Positions 34,203 through 43,002 of a stretch of DNA of 64,000 nt are shown one piece after another. The stretch is from the NCBI RefSeq assembly GCF_001668725.1, contig NZ_LZKL01000029.1, forward strand, positions 1 to 64,000. The letters run 5' to 3'. The position numbers and the translations under genes are program-made. The number at the start of each line of letters is the position of its first letter. The first letter of the stretch is position 1. This DNA is from Mycobacterium sp. E787. Lineage in GTDB: Bacteria; Actinomycetota; Actinomycetes; Mycobacteriales; Mycobacteriaceae. The notes beneath the pieces are model-generated. The model saw nothing but the letters and a program-made list of their open reading frames with translations. It was not told where the DNA came from and did not search any database.

Positions 34203-35040
34203 TCTCGCGGCGATCACCGAACCGAGCCCGCGGGTGCAGGCCTTGAGTCGCGTTCTGGACACCGTGACCGACCGGCTGCGACCCGTGCTGAACCTCGGCC
34301 GACCCTATGTCGACGGCATCGAAAACCTCCCCGACGACGGGCGATTCCTGTTGGTGGGCAACCACACTCAGTTCGGCTCTGAGGTCTTCCTGATCTCCGA
34401 CACCGTGCGGCGCGCGATCGGAACCCGGGTGCGCCCGCTGGCCGAACGGGGCTTCGGACGGATGCGAGGGCTACCCGCCGACCTGATCGCCGCGTACGGC
34501 GCGGTGGTCGGCGCACCGGAGACCGCGCGGGAGCTCATGCGTAACGACGAAACCATCCTGGTTTTCCCCGGGGGCGGGCGCGAGATCGCGAAGTTCAAGG
34601 GCGAGGAGTACCGGTTGCGTTGGCAGGGACGCAGGGGCTTCGCGCGCCTGTCGGTGGAAAACGGCTACCCGATCGTGCCGGCCGGCCTCGTCGGCGGCGA
34701 CGACGTCTACCGCAGCTGGACCACCCGCGACGGCGCGTACGGAAGGCTCAGCGAGGCCTTGGGCCGCAGGCTGAACCTGCGCCCGGACATGGGGATGCCG
34801 TTGCTGCGGGGGATCGGGCCGACGCTGATTCCGCGACCGCAGCGCATGTATCTGCGCTTCGGTTCGCCGATCGACACGAGCAGGCCGCCGGGATTGGGCG
34901 TGCAGCACTGGGTGGACGTCGTCAAGGAAAAAACCAAACGGGCGCTCGAGCAAATCCTGACGGACCTGCGCGCGCTGCGCGCCACCGACCCTTATCGCAA
35001 CCTCAACCCGCTGGCCTGGCGCGACGCGAGGATCCCGTAG
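34195..35040 (+). CDS. Lysophospholipid acyltransferase-like protein
   Basis: The 281-residue protein has the PlsC/DGAT2-type acyltransferase fold. The HX4D block appears as GNHTQFGSE, with His retained but the acidic residue shifted and changed to Glu. The substrate-binding block is ILVFPGGGRE (about 121) and a third block IVPAGLVGGDD. It likely acylates a glycerolipid or similar acceptor at the membrane. The start GTG 34195 overlaps the methyltransferase stop. The altered HX4D spacing is typical of a DUF-type LPLAT branch and may not abolish activity. Confidence 0.8.
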   Translation: MADLAAITEPSPRVQALSRVLDTVTDRLRPVLNLGRPYVDGIENLPDDGRFLLVGNHTQFGSEVFLISDTVRRAIGTRVRPLAERGFGRMRGLPADLIAAYGAVVGAPETARELMRNDETILVFPGGGREIAKFKGEEYRLRWQGRRGFARLSVENGYPIVPAGLVGGDDVYRSWTTRDGAYGRLSEALGRRLNLRPDMGMPLLRGIGPTLIPRPQRMYLRFGSPIDTSRPPGLGVQHWVDVVKEKTKRALEQILTDLRALRATDPYRNLNPLAWRDARIP

Positions 35041-35129
35041 GCGCTTTCGCGACACATAACCAGTTGCGAAGAAACGCCGACGCGCTTCGCAATGGCTTAC
35101 GTTTCGGCGCCGCCGGTCCTGGTGGCAGC

Positions 35130-35585
35130 ATGGCAAACGTGACCGCAAGCTCCGCCGAGCAGCGCCTGCGCGACCTGGCGCTGCTGCGCCGGGTCCGCGA
35201 CCACATCGACCGGGATTACGCGCAGCCGCTGGACGTCGAGGCGCTCGCCCGCGGGGTGCACATGTCCGCCGGGCACCTCAGCCGTGAATTCCGCCGCGCG
35301 TACGGCGAATCGCCGTACTCCTACCTGATGACGAGGCGCATCGAGCGCGCGATGGCGCTGCTGCGTCGCGGCGACATGAGCGTCACCGAGGTCTGCTTCG
35401 CGGTCGGCTGCTCATCCCTTGGCACCTTCAGCACGCGGTTCACCGAGCTGGTCGGCATGCCGCCCAGCCTGTTTCGCAGGCATGCGGCCGACGCGACGGC
35501 GGGCATACCGCCGTGCGTCGCCAAGCAGGTGACCCGACCGATCAGGAATCGAGAAGCGTCCGCCACCGGGCCGCACCTAGCCTGA
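35130..35585 (+). CDS. AraC family regulator (DNA-binding domain only)
   Basis: The 151-residue protein is essentially one AraC/XylS domain: LDVEALARGVHMSAGHLSRE (first helix-turn-helix) and MSVTEVCFAVGCSSLGTFST, then RFTELVGMPPSLFRRH (second). A short tail follows and no ligand domain precedes. It lies 89 nt after the acyltransferase and 4 nt before the VOC gene; the VOC -10 box overlaps its stop region. It probably regulates the VOC gene or acts on a distant target. Confidence 0.85.
   Translation: MANVTASSAEQRLRDLALLRRVRDHIDRDYAQPLDVEALARGVHMSAGHLSREFRRAYGESPYSYLMTRRIERAMALLRRGDMSVTEVCFAVGCSSLGTFSTRFTELVGMPPSLFRRHAADATAGIPPCVAKQVTRPIRNREASATGPHLA
35578..35583 (+). promoter_or_regulatory. 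-10 box TAGCCT inside the end of the AraC gene
   Basis: TAGCCT ends 6 nt before the ATG of the VOC gene at 35590. This predicts a leaderless transcript from within the last codons of the regulator. Confidence 0.35.
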
Positions 35586-35589
35586 GGCC

Positions 35590-36000
35590 ATGGACATCAC
35601 GATTCACTCGAGCTTCCTCCCGCACGACGACCCGGACGCGTCGCTCGCTTTCTACCGCGACACGCTCGGCTTCGAGGTCCGCCTCGACGTCGGACAGGGC
35701 AAGATGCGCTGGATCACCGTCGGCCCGCCAAGCCAGCCCGGTACGTCCATCGTGCTGAACCCGCCGGCGGCCAATCCCGGCATCACCGACGACGAGCGCC
35801 GCACCATCGCCGAGATGATGGCCAAGGGCACCTACGCGATGCTGCTGCTGGCCACCAAGGACCTCGACGGCGCCTTCGAGCGCCTGCAAGCGGCCGACGC
35901 CGACATCGTCCAGGAACCGACCGAGCAGCCGTACGGCCTTCGCGACTGCGCCGTGCGCGACCCGGCGGGCAATCTCATCCGCATCCAGCAGCTGCGCTGA
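35590..36000 (+). CDS. VOC (glyoxalase/bleomycin resistance) family protein
   Basis: The 136-residue protein shows the paired beta-alpha-beta-beta-beta modules: HDDPDASLAFYRDTLGFEVR at the start and a second module ending YGLRDCAVRDPAGNLIRIQQ. Metal-site positions include H6 and the C-terminal acidic region. The function could be a dioxygenase, glyoxalase or binding protein. It follows an AraC regulator by 4 nt and ends at a strong hairpin. Confidence 0.85.
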   Translation: MDITIHSSFLPHDDPDASLAFYRDTLGFEVRLDVGQGKMRWITVGPPSQPGTSIVLNPPAANPGITDDERRTIAEMMAKGTYAMLLLATKDLDGAFERLQAADADIVQEPTEQPYGLRDCAVRDPAGNLIRIQQLR

Positions 36001-36011
36001 CCCGCCGAACG

Positions 36012-36049
36012 GGAAAAGTCCCGAACCCCAAGGGGATTCGGGACTTTCC
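36012..36049. terminator. Bidirectional hairpin between convergent genes
   Basis: The arms GAAAAGTCCCGAACCCC and GGGGATTCGGGACTTTC pair with one mismatch and one slipped A around AA. The hairpin lies 12 nt after the VOC stop and 10 nt after (on the minus strand) the small membrane protein stop. Confidence 0.75.
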
Positions 36050-36059
36050 AGTGCAGCGT

Positions 36060-36314
36060 TCACGACCCCTTGAAGTAGCGGGTCAGGAACCCGAAGGCCA
36101 CGACCCCCGTGATGACGCCGATCACGCCCCACAGCAGCACCTGGGGAATCATGGCGCCGGTGACCCAGCTGAACGTCATTGCGAGGTAAAACCCCCAGAT
36201 CACGCGGTAGAGGCTCCAGACGGCGACCAACGCGTTGGCGATCCCGATGTACAGGGCGCGCTGACGGTCGACGCGGTTGATCTGCTCTTCGAGGCTGGCG
36301 GGTACGAGCTTCAT
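36060..36314 (-). CDS. Small two-helix membrane protein
   Basis: The 84-residue protein has a short charged N-terminus (SLEEQINRVDRQRA) and two hydrophobic helices (about 22-45 and 53-77) separated by a Trp/Met-rich loop. It ends in a basic tail. AAAGGAAG precedes the ATG at 36314. It follows the amino-acid permease on the same strand with a gap of 107 nt. No family is recognised; an accessory role for the permease is possible. Confidence 0.7.
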   Translation of the reverse strand: MKLVPASLEEQINRVDRQRALYIGIANALVAVWSLYRVIWGFYLAMTFSWVTGAMIPQVLLWGVIGVITGVVAFGFLTRYFKGS

Positions 36315-36421
36315 CTGTCTGACTTCCTTTCGGGTGGCGCCGCCTGGTTGGCGTCGTCGTTGCGGTAAGTACAGAACGCCGGATCGGCTACCGATCCCAA
36401 CAACGCCGGGCCGCGAGCGGG

Positions 36422-37861
36422 TCAGGCGGCCTGGTTGAGCTCGTCCCGGAATTGGCGATACCGCTCGGCGCGGCCGGGCCGGCGCCGCACGACGAGCCAA
36501 CCGGCTGCCAGGACCACGAACCACAACGGAAACCACGCCAGGGCGATTGCGGTCTCGGGTTCGGTGCACAGCGTCCAGACGACGAACGCGAAGAATCCGA
36601 GGATGGCCCAGCACATCACCGGGCCGGCGGGCATCTTGTAGGACGAGTCGGCGTGGCGTTGCGCGTGGCGGCGCCGGTAGACGAGGTAGCTGACGACGAT
36701 CATCGCCCACACGAACATGAACAGCAGGGAGGCAACGGTCGTCACCAGCGTGAAGGCATCCATGACGGAACCGCCGACGTAGAGCAGGGGAATGGATGTC
36801 AGCAGCAGCGTCGCAGTGACAAAGAGCGCGACCGCCGGCACGCCGCCGCGGTTGAGCCGACGAAACGGGGCCGGGGCGCTTCCCTTGTCGGCAAGACCGA
36901 AAAGCATGCGGCCGGTGGAGAAGACGCCGGAGTTGGCCGAGGAGGCGGCCGCGGTGGTCACCACGAAGTTGACGATCGACGCCGCGGCGGCAAGGCCCGC
37001 CAGGGAGAACATCGTGACGAACGGCGACTCGCCGCCGGCGATGTGCCGCCAGGGGACGACGGTCAGGATCGCCAGCAGCGCACCGATATAGAAGATCGCG
37101 ACCCGTAGCGGGACGGCGTTGATCGCCCGGGGCAGGGTGTGGCGCGGGTTCGTCGTCTCGGCCGCCGCGGTGCCGACGAGTTCCACGCCCACGAACGCGA
37201 AGAACGCGATCTGGAACCCGCCGACCAGGCCCATGAACCCCGTCGCGAAGAAGCCGCCGTCGTTCCAGAGGTTCTCCACCCCCGCCCGATGCCCTTGCGG
37301 CGAAACGAAATCCGTCGCCACCAGCACGGCGCCCACCACGATGAGGCACCCGATCGCGGTGACCTTGATCAGGGCGAACCAGAATTCCATCTCCCCGAAG
37401 TTGCGGACGTTGAAGAGGTTGAACGCAAGGATCAGGCAGCCCGTCACCAGCGCCGGCAGCCACAGCGGCACGTCGGGCCACCAGAACCTGGAATAGCCGG
37501 CGATCGCGACGATTTCCGCGATCCCCGTGACGATCCAGGCGAACCAGTACGACCAGCCGACGAAAAAGCCCGCGGCGGGGCCCAGCAGGTCGGCCGCGAA
37601 GTCGACGAACGACTTGTACTTGAGGTTCGACAACAGCAACTCGCCCATCGCGCGCAGCACGAAGAACACGAAGAAGCCGATGATGCCGTACACCAGCAAC
37701 ACCGCCGGACCGGCGTGGGAGATGGTCCGCCCGGATCCCATGAACAGACCGGTGCCGATCGCGCCGCCGATCGCGATCAGCTGGAGGTGCCGATTCGCCA
37801 GGCCCCGCCGCAGTTGTCCGACGTCGTCGGCGGCCTGGGGACCGCTGACTTCATTCAACAC
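36422..37861 (-). CDS. Amino acid permease (APC superfamily, CycA/AAT type)
   Basis: The 479-residue, 12-TM permease imports amino acids by proton symport. TM1 has the APC signature AIGGAIGTGLFMGSG (about residue 31). The consensus loop FAFVGVELVGTAAAET and PRAINAVPLRVAIFY lie around 240-270. The pattern fits the AAT group, which includes D-serine/D-alanine/glycine and GABA carriers. The GTG at 37861 is used because GGGGG precedes it and it puts the N-terminus in register with the family. It starts 14 nt after the oxidoreductase gene ends. Confidence 0.88.
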   Translation of the reverse strand: MLNEVSGPQAADDVGQLRRGLANRHLQLIAIGGAIGTGLFMGSGRTISHAGPAVLLVYGIIGFFVFFVLRAMGELLLSNLKYKSFVDFAADLLGPAAGFFVGWSYWFAWIVTGIAEIVAIAGYSRFWWPDVPLWLPALVTGCLILAFNLFNVRNFGEMEFWFALIKVTAIGCLIVVGAVLVATDFVSPQGHRAGVENLWNDGGFFATGFMGLVGGFQIAFFAFVGVELVGTAAAETTNPRHTLPRAINAVPLRVAIFYIGALLAILTVVPWRHIAGGESPFVTMFSLAGLAAAASIVNFVVTTAAASSANSGVFSTGRMLFGLADKGSAPAPFRRLNRGGVPAVALFVTATLLLTSIPLLYVGGSVMDAFTLVTTVASLLFMFVWAMIVVSYLVYRRRHAQRHADSSYKMPAGPVMCWAILGFFAFVVWTLCTEPETAIALAWFPLWFVVLAAGWLVVRRRPGRAERYRQFRDELNQAA

Positions 37862-37875
37862 GTGCGGCGCCCCCG

Positions 37876-38892
37876 TCAGCGGGGATCCGTTTTGACCACG
37901 AGTTTGCCGACGTTCTTGCCGTCGAACAGCATGTTGATGGCCGTGGGCAACTGCTCGAAGCCCTCGACGACCGTCTCGAGCGGCGTGAGCTTGCCCGCGG
38001 CGATCAGGCCGGCGATCTCGTTGGCCGCCTCCGGCGCGCGACCGAGGTGGTCCAGCACGATGAAGCCCTGCACCGTCGCGCGCTGGATGAGCAGGTTGCC
38101 GAACGCGCGCGGCCCCGGCGGCGGATCGGCCGCGTTGTAGCCGGAGATCAGACCGCAAAGCGCAACGCGCGCACCAATATTCAGCCGCGCGAACACCGCG
38201 TCCATGATGTCACCGCCGACGTTCTCGAAGTCGACGTCGATGCCGTTGGGGGTGGCTGCGGCGAGCTGGGCCGCCCAGTCGCCGGCGCGGTGGTCGACGG
38301 CGGCGTCGAGGCCGAGCTGGTCGGTGAGCAGGGCGCACTTCTCGGGTCCGCCGGCGATCCCGACGACACGCGCGCCGGCGGCCTTGGCGAGCTGCCCGGC
38401 GACCGACCCGACGGCGCCCGCCGCGGCCGAGACCACGACCGCCTCGCCCGGCTTCGGCTTCCCGATGTCGCGGATGCCGACCCACGCGGTCAGCCCGGTC
38501 GATCCCAGCGCACCCAGGTAGGCGCTCGGCGAAATGCCCTCGGCGACGTCGACGGGCATCACGAACGCGGTGGGGGAGACGACTGCGTACTCCTGCCAGC
38601 CGAGCAGGCCCTGCACGGTCTGACCGACCGCATAGTTCGGACTCTTCGACGCGACGACTTCGCCCAGGCCGGCCGCGCGCATGACCTCGCCGATGCCAAC
38701 CGGCGGCAGATACGTCGGGGTGTCGTTGATCCACATCCGGTTCGTCGGGTCGAGCGAGATCCAGTCGACGCGAACGAGCGCCTCCCCGTCGCCGAGCTCG
38801 GGTATGGCCTCCTCGCTCAACTCGAAGGTCTGCGGGCCGATGCGCCCGGTGGGGCGTTCGCGGAGCAGGAAGCGGCGGTTTCGATCGGGCAT
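37876..38892 (-). CDS. NADP-dependent MDR oxidoreductase (CurA/prostaglandin-reductase-like)
   Basis: The 338-residue zinc-free medium-chain reductase has YLGALGSTGLTAWVGI and VVSAAAGAVGSVAGQLAKAA (NADPH-binding AxxGxxG, about 155). A C-terminal GFIVLDHLGR segment is typical of leukotriene B4 dehydrogenase-like enone reductases. It would reduce the double bond of alpha,beta-unsaturated carbonyls. On the minus strand TACGGT lies 6 nt before the ATG, predicting a leaderless transcript for the set with the permease and small membrane protein. Confidence 0.88.
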   Translation of the reverse strand: MPDRNRRFLLRERPTGRIGPQTFELSEEAIPELGDGEALVRVDWISLDPTNRMWINDTPTYLPPVGIGEVMRAAGLGEVVASKSPNYAVGQTVQGLLGWQEYAVVSPTAFVMPVDVAEGISPSAYLGALGSTGLTAWVGIRDIGKPKPGEAVVVSAAAGAVGSVAGQLAKAAGARVVGIAGGPEKCALLTDQLGLDAAVDHRAGDWAAQLAAATPNGIDVDFENVGGDIMDAVFARLNIGARVALCGLISGYNAADPPPGPRAFGNLLIQRATVQGFIVLDHLGRAPEAANEIAGLIAAGKLTPLETVVEGFEQLPTAINMLFDGKNVGKLVVKTDPR

Positions 38893-38970
38893 AAGCGCAC
38901 CGTACTGGACCCGCGTCGAATTGACGCTCTGCCCTTCAAAAACGCGTTCGCCGGACGCAAAATTGGCTCG

Positions 38971-39654
38971 ATGAACGTGGTGTCGCGAATCTTGGTCCCC
39001 GTCGCCGTGCCGGCAGTGCTGACAGCGGCGGCGTTGGCGCCGGCCGGGTCGGCCGCCGCGGACCCGCCACCCACCCGGCAGATCACCGTCGTGGCGGTCG
39101 GACCCGGTGGCGAACCGATCAACGGTTACAAAGTGGCGTCCGGACCCGGCAACGTCGGCCAGGCCAGCGACTGCACGACTCCGTCCCCGTCGGCGGTGGC
39201 CGACAACGTGTACTACTGCTCGCCGACGGCGGCCGGCGCCGGCACCTGTTGGCCGTCGACGCCCGGATCGCTTCTGTGCGTGGACAATCCTTGGGACAAG
39301 AGCATGCATCGCGTCACATACAGCGGTCCGCTCCCGCCCGTGACGGCGACCGCCACCCCGGACCCGTTCGCGCTGGCGCTCGACGACGGCACGCACTGCC
39401 TGTTCCGCAACGGCGGCGCCTGGGGTGGCCGCGCCGACGGGTATGTCGCGGTTTACGGGTGCGGTCCCGGGGGCGGCGGCAATACCGCGGTGCTGTGGCT
39501 GCCCAGCCAGGGCGCCGGCAGTTGCATCGACCGCTCGTCTCCTGCCTGGACGGTCAAGGTCGGCCAGATCGGCGCGCCCGACGCCGTCCTGCCGCCGCCG
39601 CAGACCCGGACCGTGACGGAGGCGTGGTTCGCCGGACCCAAGGCCGGTCAATAG
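38971..39654 (+). CDS. Secreted cysteine-containing protein of unknown function
   Basis: The 227-residue protein has a Sec signal peptide (residues 1-30, VPAVLTAAALAPAGSAAA, cleavage probably before DPPP). A mature domain carries six Cys in pairs (SDCTTPSP, YYCSPT, GTCWPS, LLCVDN, HCLFRN, GSCID), likely disulfide-bonded outside the cell. No catalytic motif is recognised. The ATG at 38971 is preferred because it begins the signal peptide. It is divergent from the MDR reductase. Confidence 0.75.
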   Translation: MNVVSRILVPVAVPAVLTAAALAPAGSAAADPPPTRQITVVAVGPGGEPINGYKVASGPGNVGQASDCTTPSPSAVADNVYYCSPTAAGAGTCWPSTPGSLLCVDNPWDKSMHRVTYSGPLPPVTATATPDPFALALDDGTHCLFRNGGAWGGRADGYVAVYGCGPGGGGNTAVLWLPSQGAGSCIDRSSPAWTVKVGQIGAPDAVLPPPQTRTVTEAWFAGPKAGQ

Positions 39655-39780
39655 GCCGGGGTTGAGTTCGAAGTGCCTCGGCGCGCCAACTTCCTGTAGG
39701 TGTTCGTCGGCCCCGAGCGACTCGCGCAGCACCTCGCGGGCAGCGGGGCAGCTTCCCCTGTGTCGCCAATTCGCAACTAC

Positions 39781-39786
39781 TAATGT
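39781..39786 (+). promoter_or_regulatory. -10 box TAATGT for leaderless start
   Basis: TAATGT ends 7 nt before the ATG at 39794 of the methyltransferase, with no ribosome site between. Confidence 0.45.
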
Positions 39787-39793
39787 CAGGCCC

Positions 39794-40627
39794 ATGACCT
39801 CGATCACTCACGTCTCGGACACGGCCCGGTGGACGGCGCTGCACCGGGCGACCGAATCTGCCCGCCCCGACGCGCTTTTCGCCGACCCACTCGCCGAGCG
39901 TCTCGCGGGTGAACACGGCCGGGAGATCGTCGCCAAGGCGCCGCGATCGACGCGCAGCGGTTGGTGGCTCGTCGCACGCACAAAGATCATCGACGACACC
40001 ATCGCCGCAGCGATCGCGGACGGGTGTGACCGCGTCCTGAACCTGGCCGCCGGTTTGGACACCCGGCCCTACCGTTTGGCCCTACCGGCCGAACTGACGT
40101 GGGTGGAGGCGGATCTGCCGACGTTGCTCGAGGAGAAGACGCAGCTGCTGGCCGACCAAGCGCCGCGATGCCGGTTGACGCGGACGGCCGTCGACCTCGC
40201 CGACGGCGCGGCCCGGGCCGCTTTCCTCGACGAGGCGCTGGCCGGCGCACGCAAAGCGCTGGTGCTGACCGAAGGCCTGCTGATGTACCTGGACGACAGC
40301 GACGTCGTCGGGCTGTCGGCGGCATTCACCCGACCCGAGATCGCTTGGTGGATGCTCGACTTCGCCGGTCCCGGCCTGAAGGACAAGATGAACAAGACAA
40401 TGGCCGGCATGCTGCAGAACGCGCCGTTCAAGTTCGCGCCCCGGAACGGAGTGGCCTTCTTCGAAGCCCTCGGCTGGCGCGCGGTGGACGTGCAAGCGCT
40501 CTATCTCGCCGCCCACCGGTTCCGCCGCCTGCCGCTGTGGATGCGCCCGATGCTCTGGCTGCCCGAGCCGGACCCGCGTCACCCGGGCGGCAGGGTCTGG
40601 AGCGCGACGGCGCTGCTTACCCACTGA
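39794..40627 (+). CDS. SAM-dependent methyltransferase, PPM/TIGR00027-like
   Basis: The 277-residue protein fits the leucine-carboxyl-methyltransferase-like family expanded in mycobacteria. It has VLNLAAGLDTRPYRL (motif I, about residue 80), WVEADLP, and the LVLTEGLLMYL segment (about 157). The family generally methylates carboxyl or hydroxyl groups; substrates in mycobacteria are mostly unknown. Transcription is probably leaderless. A second, divergent family member follows 42 nt downstream. Confidence 0.85.
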   Translation: MTSITHVSDTARWTALHRATESARPDALFADPLAERLAGEHGREIVAKAPRSTRSGWWLVARTKIIDDTIAAAIADGCDRVLNLAAGLDTRPYRLALPAELTWVEADLPTLLEEKTQLLADQAPRCRLTRTAVDLADGAARAAFLDEALAGARKALVLTEGLLMYLDDSDVVGLSAAFTRPEIAWWMLDFAGPGLKDKMNKTMAGMLQNAPFKFAPRNGVAFFEALGWRAVDVQALYLAAHRFRRLPLWMRPMLWLPEPDPRHPGGRVWSATALLTH

Positions 40628-40669
40628 CCCGCCCGCCGGCCACCCGGACCGGACAGTTCAGGAGGTGCG

Positions 40670-41536
40670 ATGGAACGACCTGTTTTCGGCGATGACGCCG
40701 GAATGAGTCGAGCCGACGACAAGCTCGACGCCAGGATGCTGACGGGCGTCTCGGAAACCGCGCTGTTGACGCTCCACGGCAGGGCCCACCAGGCGGCCCG
40801 CCCGGACCCGATCATCGACGACCCGATGGCGATCGAGCTCGTCGAGGCGATCGACTTCGATTTCGAGAAATTCGGACGCAAAGGCCAGGAGATGGCGTTG
40901 CGCTCGTTGGCCGTCGACGGGTGCGCAATCCGCTATCTCCGCAAGCGCCCCCAGGCAACGGTCGTCGCACTCGCCGAAGGTCTCCAAACCAGCTTCTGGC
41001 GCCTGGACAACGCGCTGCCGCACGCCCAGTTCCGTTGGGTGTCAATAGATTTGCCGCCCGTTATCCAACTTCGACAGCGCTTGCTGCCGCGTTCCCCGCG
41101 GATCACCGAACTGGCGCAGTCGGCGCTCGACTACAGCTGGATACCCAGGATCGACAGCAGCGAGGGCGTGTTCATCACCGCGGAGGGTCTGCTGATGTAC
41201 CTGCAACCGCACGAGGCCATGGGACTGATCGCCCAATGCGCCGAACGGTTTCCCGGTGGCCAGATGTTCTTCGACCTGCCGCCGACCTTCGTCAAGAGGC
41301 TTGCACCGCGAGGTTTGCTGTCGTCCCGGCGCTACCGGGTGCCGCCGATGCCCTTCAGCCTCTCGGTGCGTCAACTGGCCGACCTGGCGAACACCATGCC
41401 GGGAGTGCGGGCAGTGCACGACATCCCGATGCCGAAAGGCCGGGGAGTGTTCTTCGGGACCTTGTTCCCCGCGTTCTGGCGGTTCGGCCCTACGAAGCCA
41501 TTCCGCGGGGCCTACACCCTGCTCGACTTCGGCTGA
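40670..41536 (+). CDS. SAM-dependent methyltransferase, PPM family
   Basis: The 288-residue protein shares the PPM-family layout with the previous gene (SETALLTLHGRAHQA; FITAEGLLMYLQP). Its motif I is altered to VVALAEGLQTSFWRL, lacking the usual glycines. This could mark substrate drift or loss of SAM binding. A near-perfect AGGAGG sits 6 nt before the ATG, so unlike its neighbour it is translated from a leader or in an operon. Confidence 0.8.
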   Translation: MERPVFGDDAGMSRADDKLDARMLTGVSETALLTLHGRAHQAARPDPIIDDPMAIELVEAIDFDFEKFGRKGQEMALRSLAVDGCAIRYLRKRPQATVVALAEGLQTSFWRLDNALPHAQFRWVSIDLPPVIQLRQRLLPRSPRITELAQSALDYSWIPRIDSSEGVFITAEGLLMYLQPHEAMGLIAQCAERFPGGQMFFDLPPTFVKRLAPRGLLSSRRYRVPPMPFSLSVRQLADLANTMPGVRAVHDIPMPKGRGVFFGTLFPAFWRFGPTKPFRGAYTLLDFG

Positions 41537-41547
41537 GTGCCGACCGG

Positions 41548-42387
41548 CTACCAGACCCGGATCCAGTCGACGAGCATGTCGGCGGGGTACGTGCCCGGCC
41601 CCGGATCCGCTCCGCCCGACCCGGCGACCGCGAGATTGAAGACCGGGAAAACGGTGTAGCCGGGGCCGTTGAAGGGCCAATCCGGAAGCGAGCTCGCCGG
41701 CACGTCGAAGTACGGCTGGGCCCCGTCGGTGTAGTCCTTCCAGAACCGGATGCCTGCGGCGTCCCACTGGGTGCGCCAGGTGTGCCAGGCGCTGTCCACC
41801 GCGATGTTGTGGGTCTTCCACTCGCCGCCGTTGGCTTTGGCGTGCACGGTGGTGGCCGAGGGCCAGTTGCCGTTGCCGTACCACTCCATGACGTCGATCT
41901 CGCCCTGGTCGTCGTTGCCGAGCCAATACGCGGGCCAGGCGCCGGCGGTCAGGCAATTGAGCTTGATCCGGGCCTCCCAGGTGTGGCCCACACCGCCACG
42001 CCACAGGCTTTGCACCTTGCCGCTGTAGTAGGTGGGACCATCTTTCGCCGCACGCAGCACCAGGTTGGAGTTGCCGTCGAGAAAGACATTGCGGCGATCG
42101 TCGCGGTACTGCCCGATGTGGTCGGGCTGCTCCCAATATGTCGGGTCCTTGATCGTCTCCCGGGCCTTGGCCACCGCCCACTTCGACGCATCGGGGGCCG
42201 AGCCGGCCGGGCCGTCGAATTCGTCGGAGAAGATGTAGCTTGCGGGCTGGCCGCTGGGCGCGGCGGGCGGCGGAACCTCGGGCTCTCGTCGGCGTGGGTA
42301 GGCGCGGGCCTCGGCGACCGGCAGCGTGGCTGCCAGCACCCCGATCCCGACAGTCAGCATCATGCGGCGGCGGTCGATCTCCGGCAT
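41548..42387 (-). CDS. Secreted GH16 family glycoside hydrolase (Rv0315-like)
   Basis: The 279-residue protein begins with a signal peptide (RRRMMLTVGIGVLAATLPVA; twin Arg could suit Tat) and a Pro-rich linker (about 30-50). A GH16 domain from residue 51 follows. The catalytic motif GEIDVMEWY gives E163, D165 and E168, all intact, so beta-1,3-glucanase-type activity is plausible outside the cell. The C-terminus PADMLVDWIRVW is the closing GH16 strand. It is convergent with the methyltransferase pair. It is the second GH16 protein of the window and, unlike the PE fusion, uses a classical signal. Confidence 0.9.
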   Translation of the reverse strand: MPEIDRRRMMLTVGIGVLAATLPVAEARAYPRRREPEVPPPAAPSGQPASYIFSDEFDGPAGSAPDASKWAVAKARETIKDPTYWEQPDHIGQYRDDRRNVFLDGNSNLVLRAAKDGPTYYSGKVQSLWRGGVGHTWEARIKLNCLTAGAWPAYWLGNDDQGEIDVMEWYGNGNWPSATTVHAKANGGEWKTHNIAVDSAWHTWRTQWDAAGIRFWKDYTDGAQPYFDVPASSLPDWPFNGPGYTVFPVFNLAVAGSGGADPGPGTYPADMLVDWIRVW

Positions 42388-42632
42388 AAGCAAGGCACGA
42401 TAGCAGCCGGCGCCCTCCGGGCGCGAAACGGGAAACCTGTCGGTGGCCGTCGTCAGGGTGTGGATCGCGGCCGGCGGAAAGTGGACGGCGGCGGGTAGTG
42501 GTTTTGGATTGCGCCAAAATTCATGGCCAATTCTCACGTTGGCGCGTGGTTTGGTCTCAGGATCCCCAGGGCATTCTGGAATCACGAACCGATAACCACT
42601 GTTGGTAGGTTTTGCAGGTCGCTCGGGAGGAG

Positions 42633-42842
42633 ATGGAAATCGTGACGGATGCACCGGGGGCGACGGTTATTTTCCTTCAATCCCATCCGGCGTGGATCGC
42701 GGCTCGGCGGCAAGAACGAGAGCGCCGGGCGGCAATGCGTCGCCATCCGTCGTCCCTGGCCCGACGCGCCGCCGCCGGCGGCAGGGCCGTGCCGGGCGTC
42801 CGCGACTTCAAGCTCTACTCGAACGGCGATACCCCGGCCTGA
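42633..42842 (+). CDS. Small basic hypothetical protein
   Basis: The 69-residue frame follows GGGAGG. The ATG at 42633 is only 2 nt from it, so the in-frame GTG at 42642 (66 residues) may be the true start. The protein has an N-terminal hydrophobic patch (ATVIFLQSHPAWIAA), an Arg-rich helix (RRQERERRAAMRRH) and a short tail FKLYSNGDTPA. No family is recognised. Support is the ribosome site and position between two real genes. Confidence 0.45.
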   Translation: MEIVTDAPGATVIFLQSHPAWIAARRQERERRAAMRRHPSSLARRAAAGGRAVPGVRDFKLYSNGDTPA

Positions 42843-43002
42843 AGCCGCCGACGCCACATCGCGATAAACAACGCCGCCGCACCTTTTGCGGTATCCGGCA
42901 TTTCGCCGCCGAGCGTCCCCGATCACCAATAACGGAATCGCGTCCCAGACGGGCAATTAACGAACGCTGCGAGAACGCCGATGCCGGGGGATAATCCTGC
43001 GC

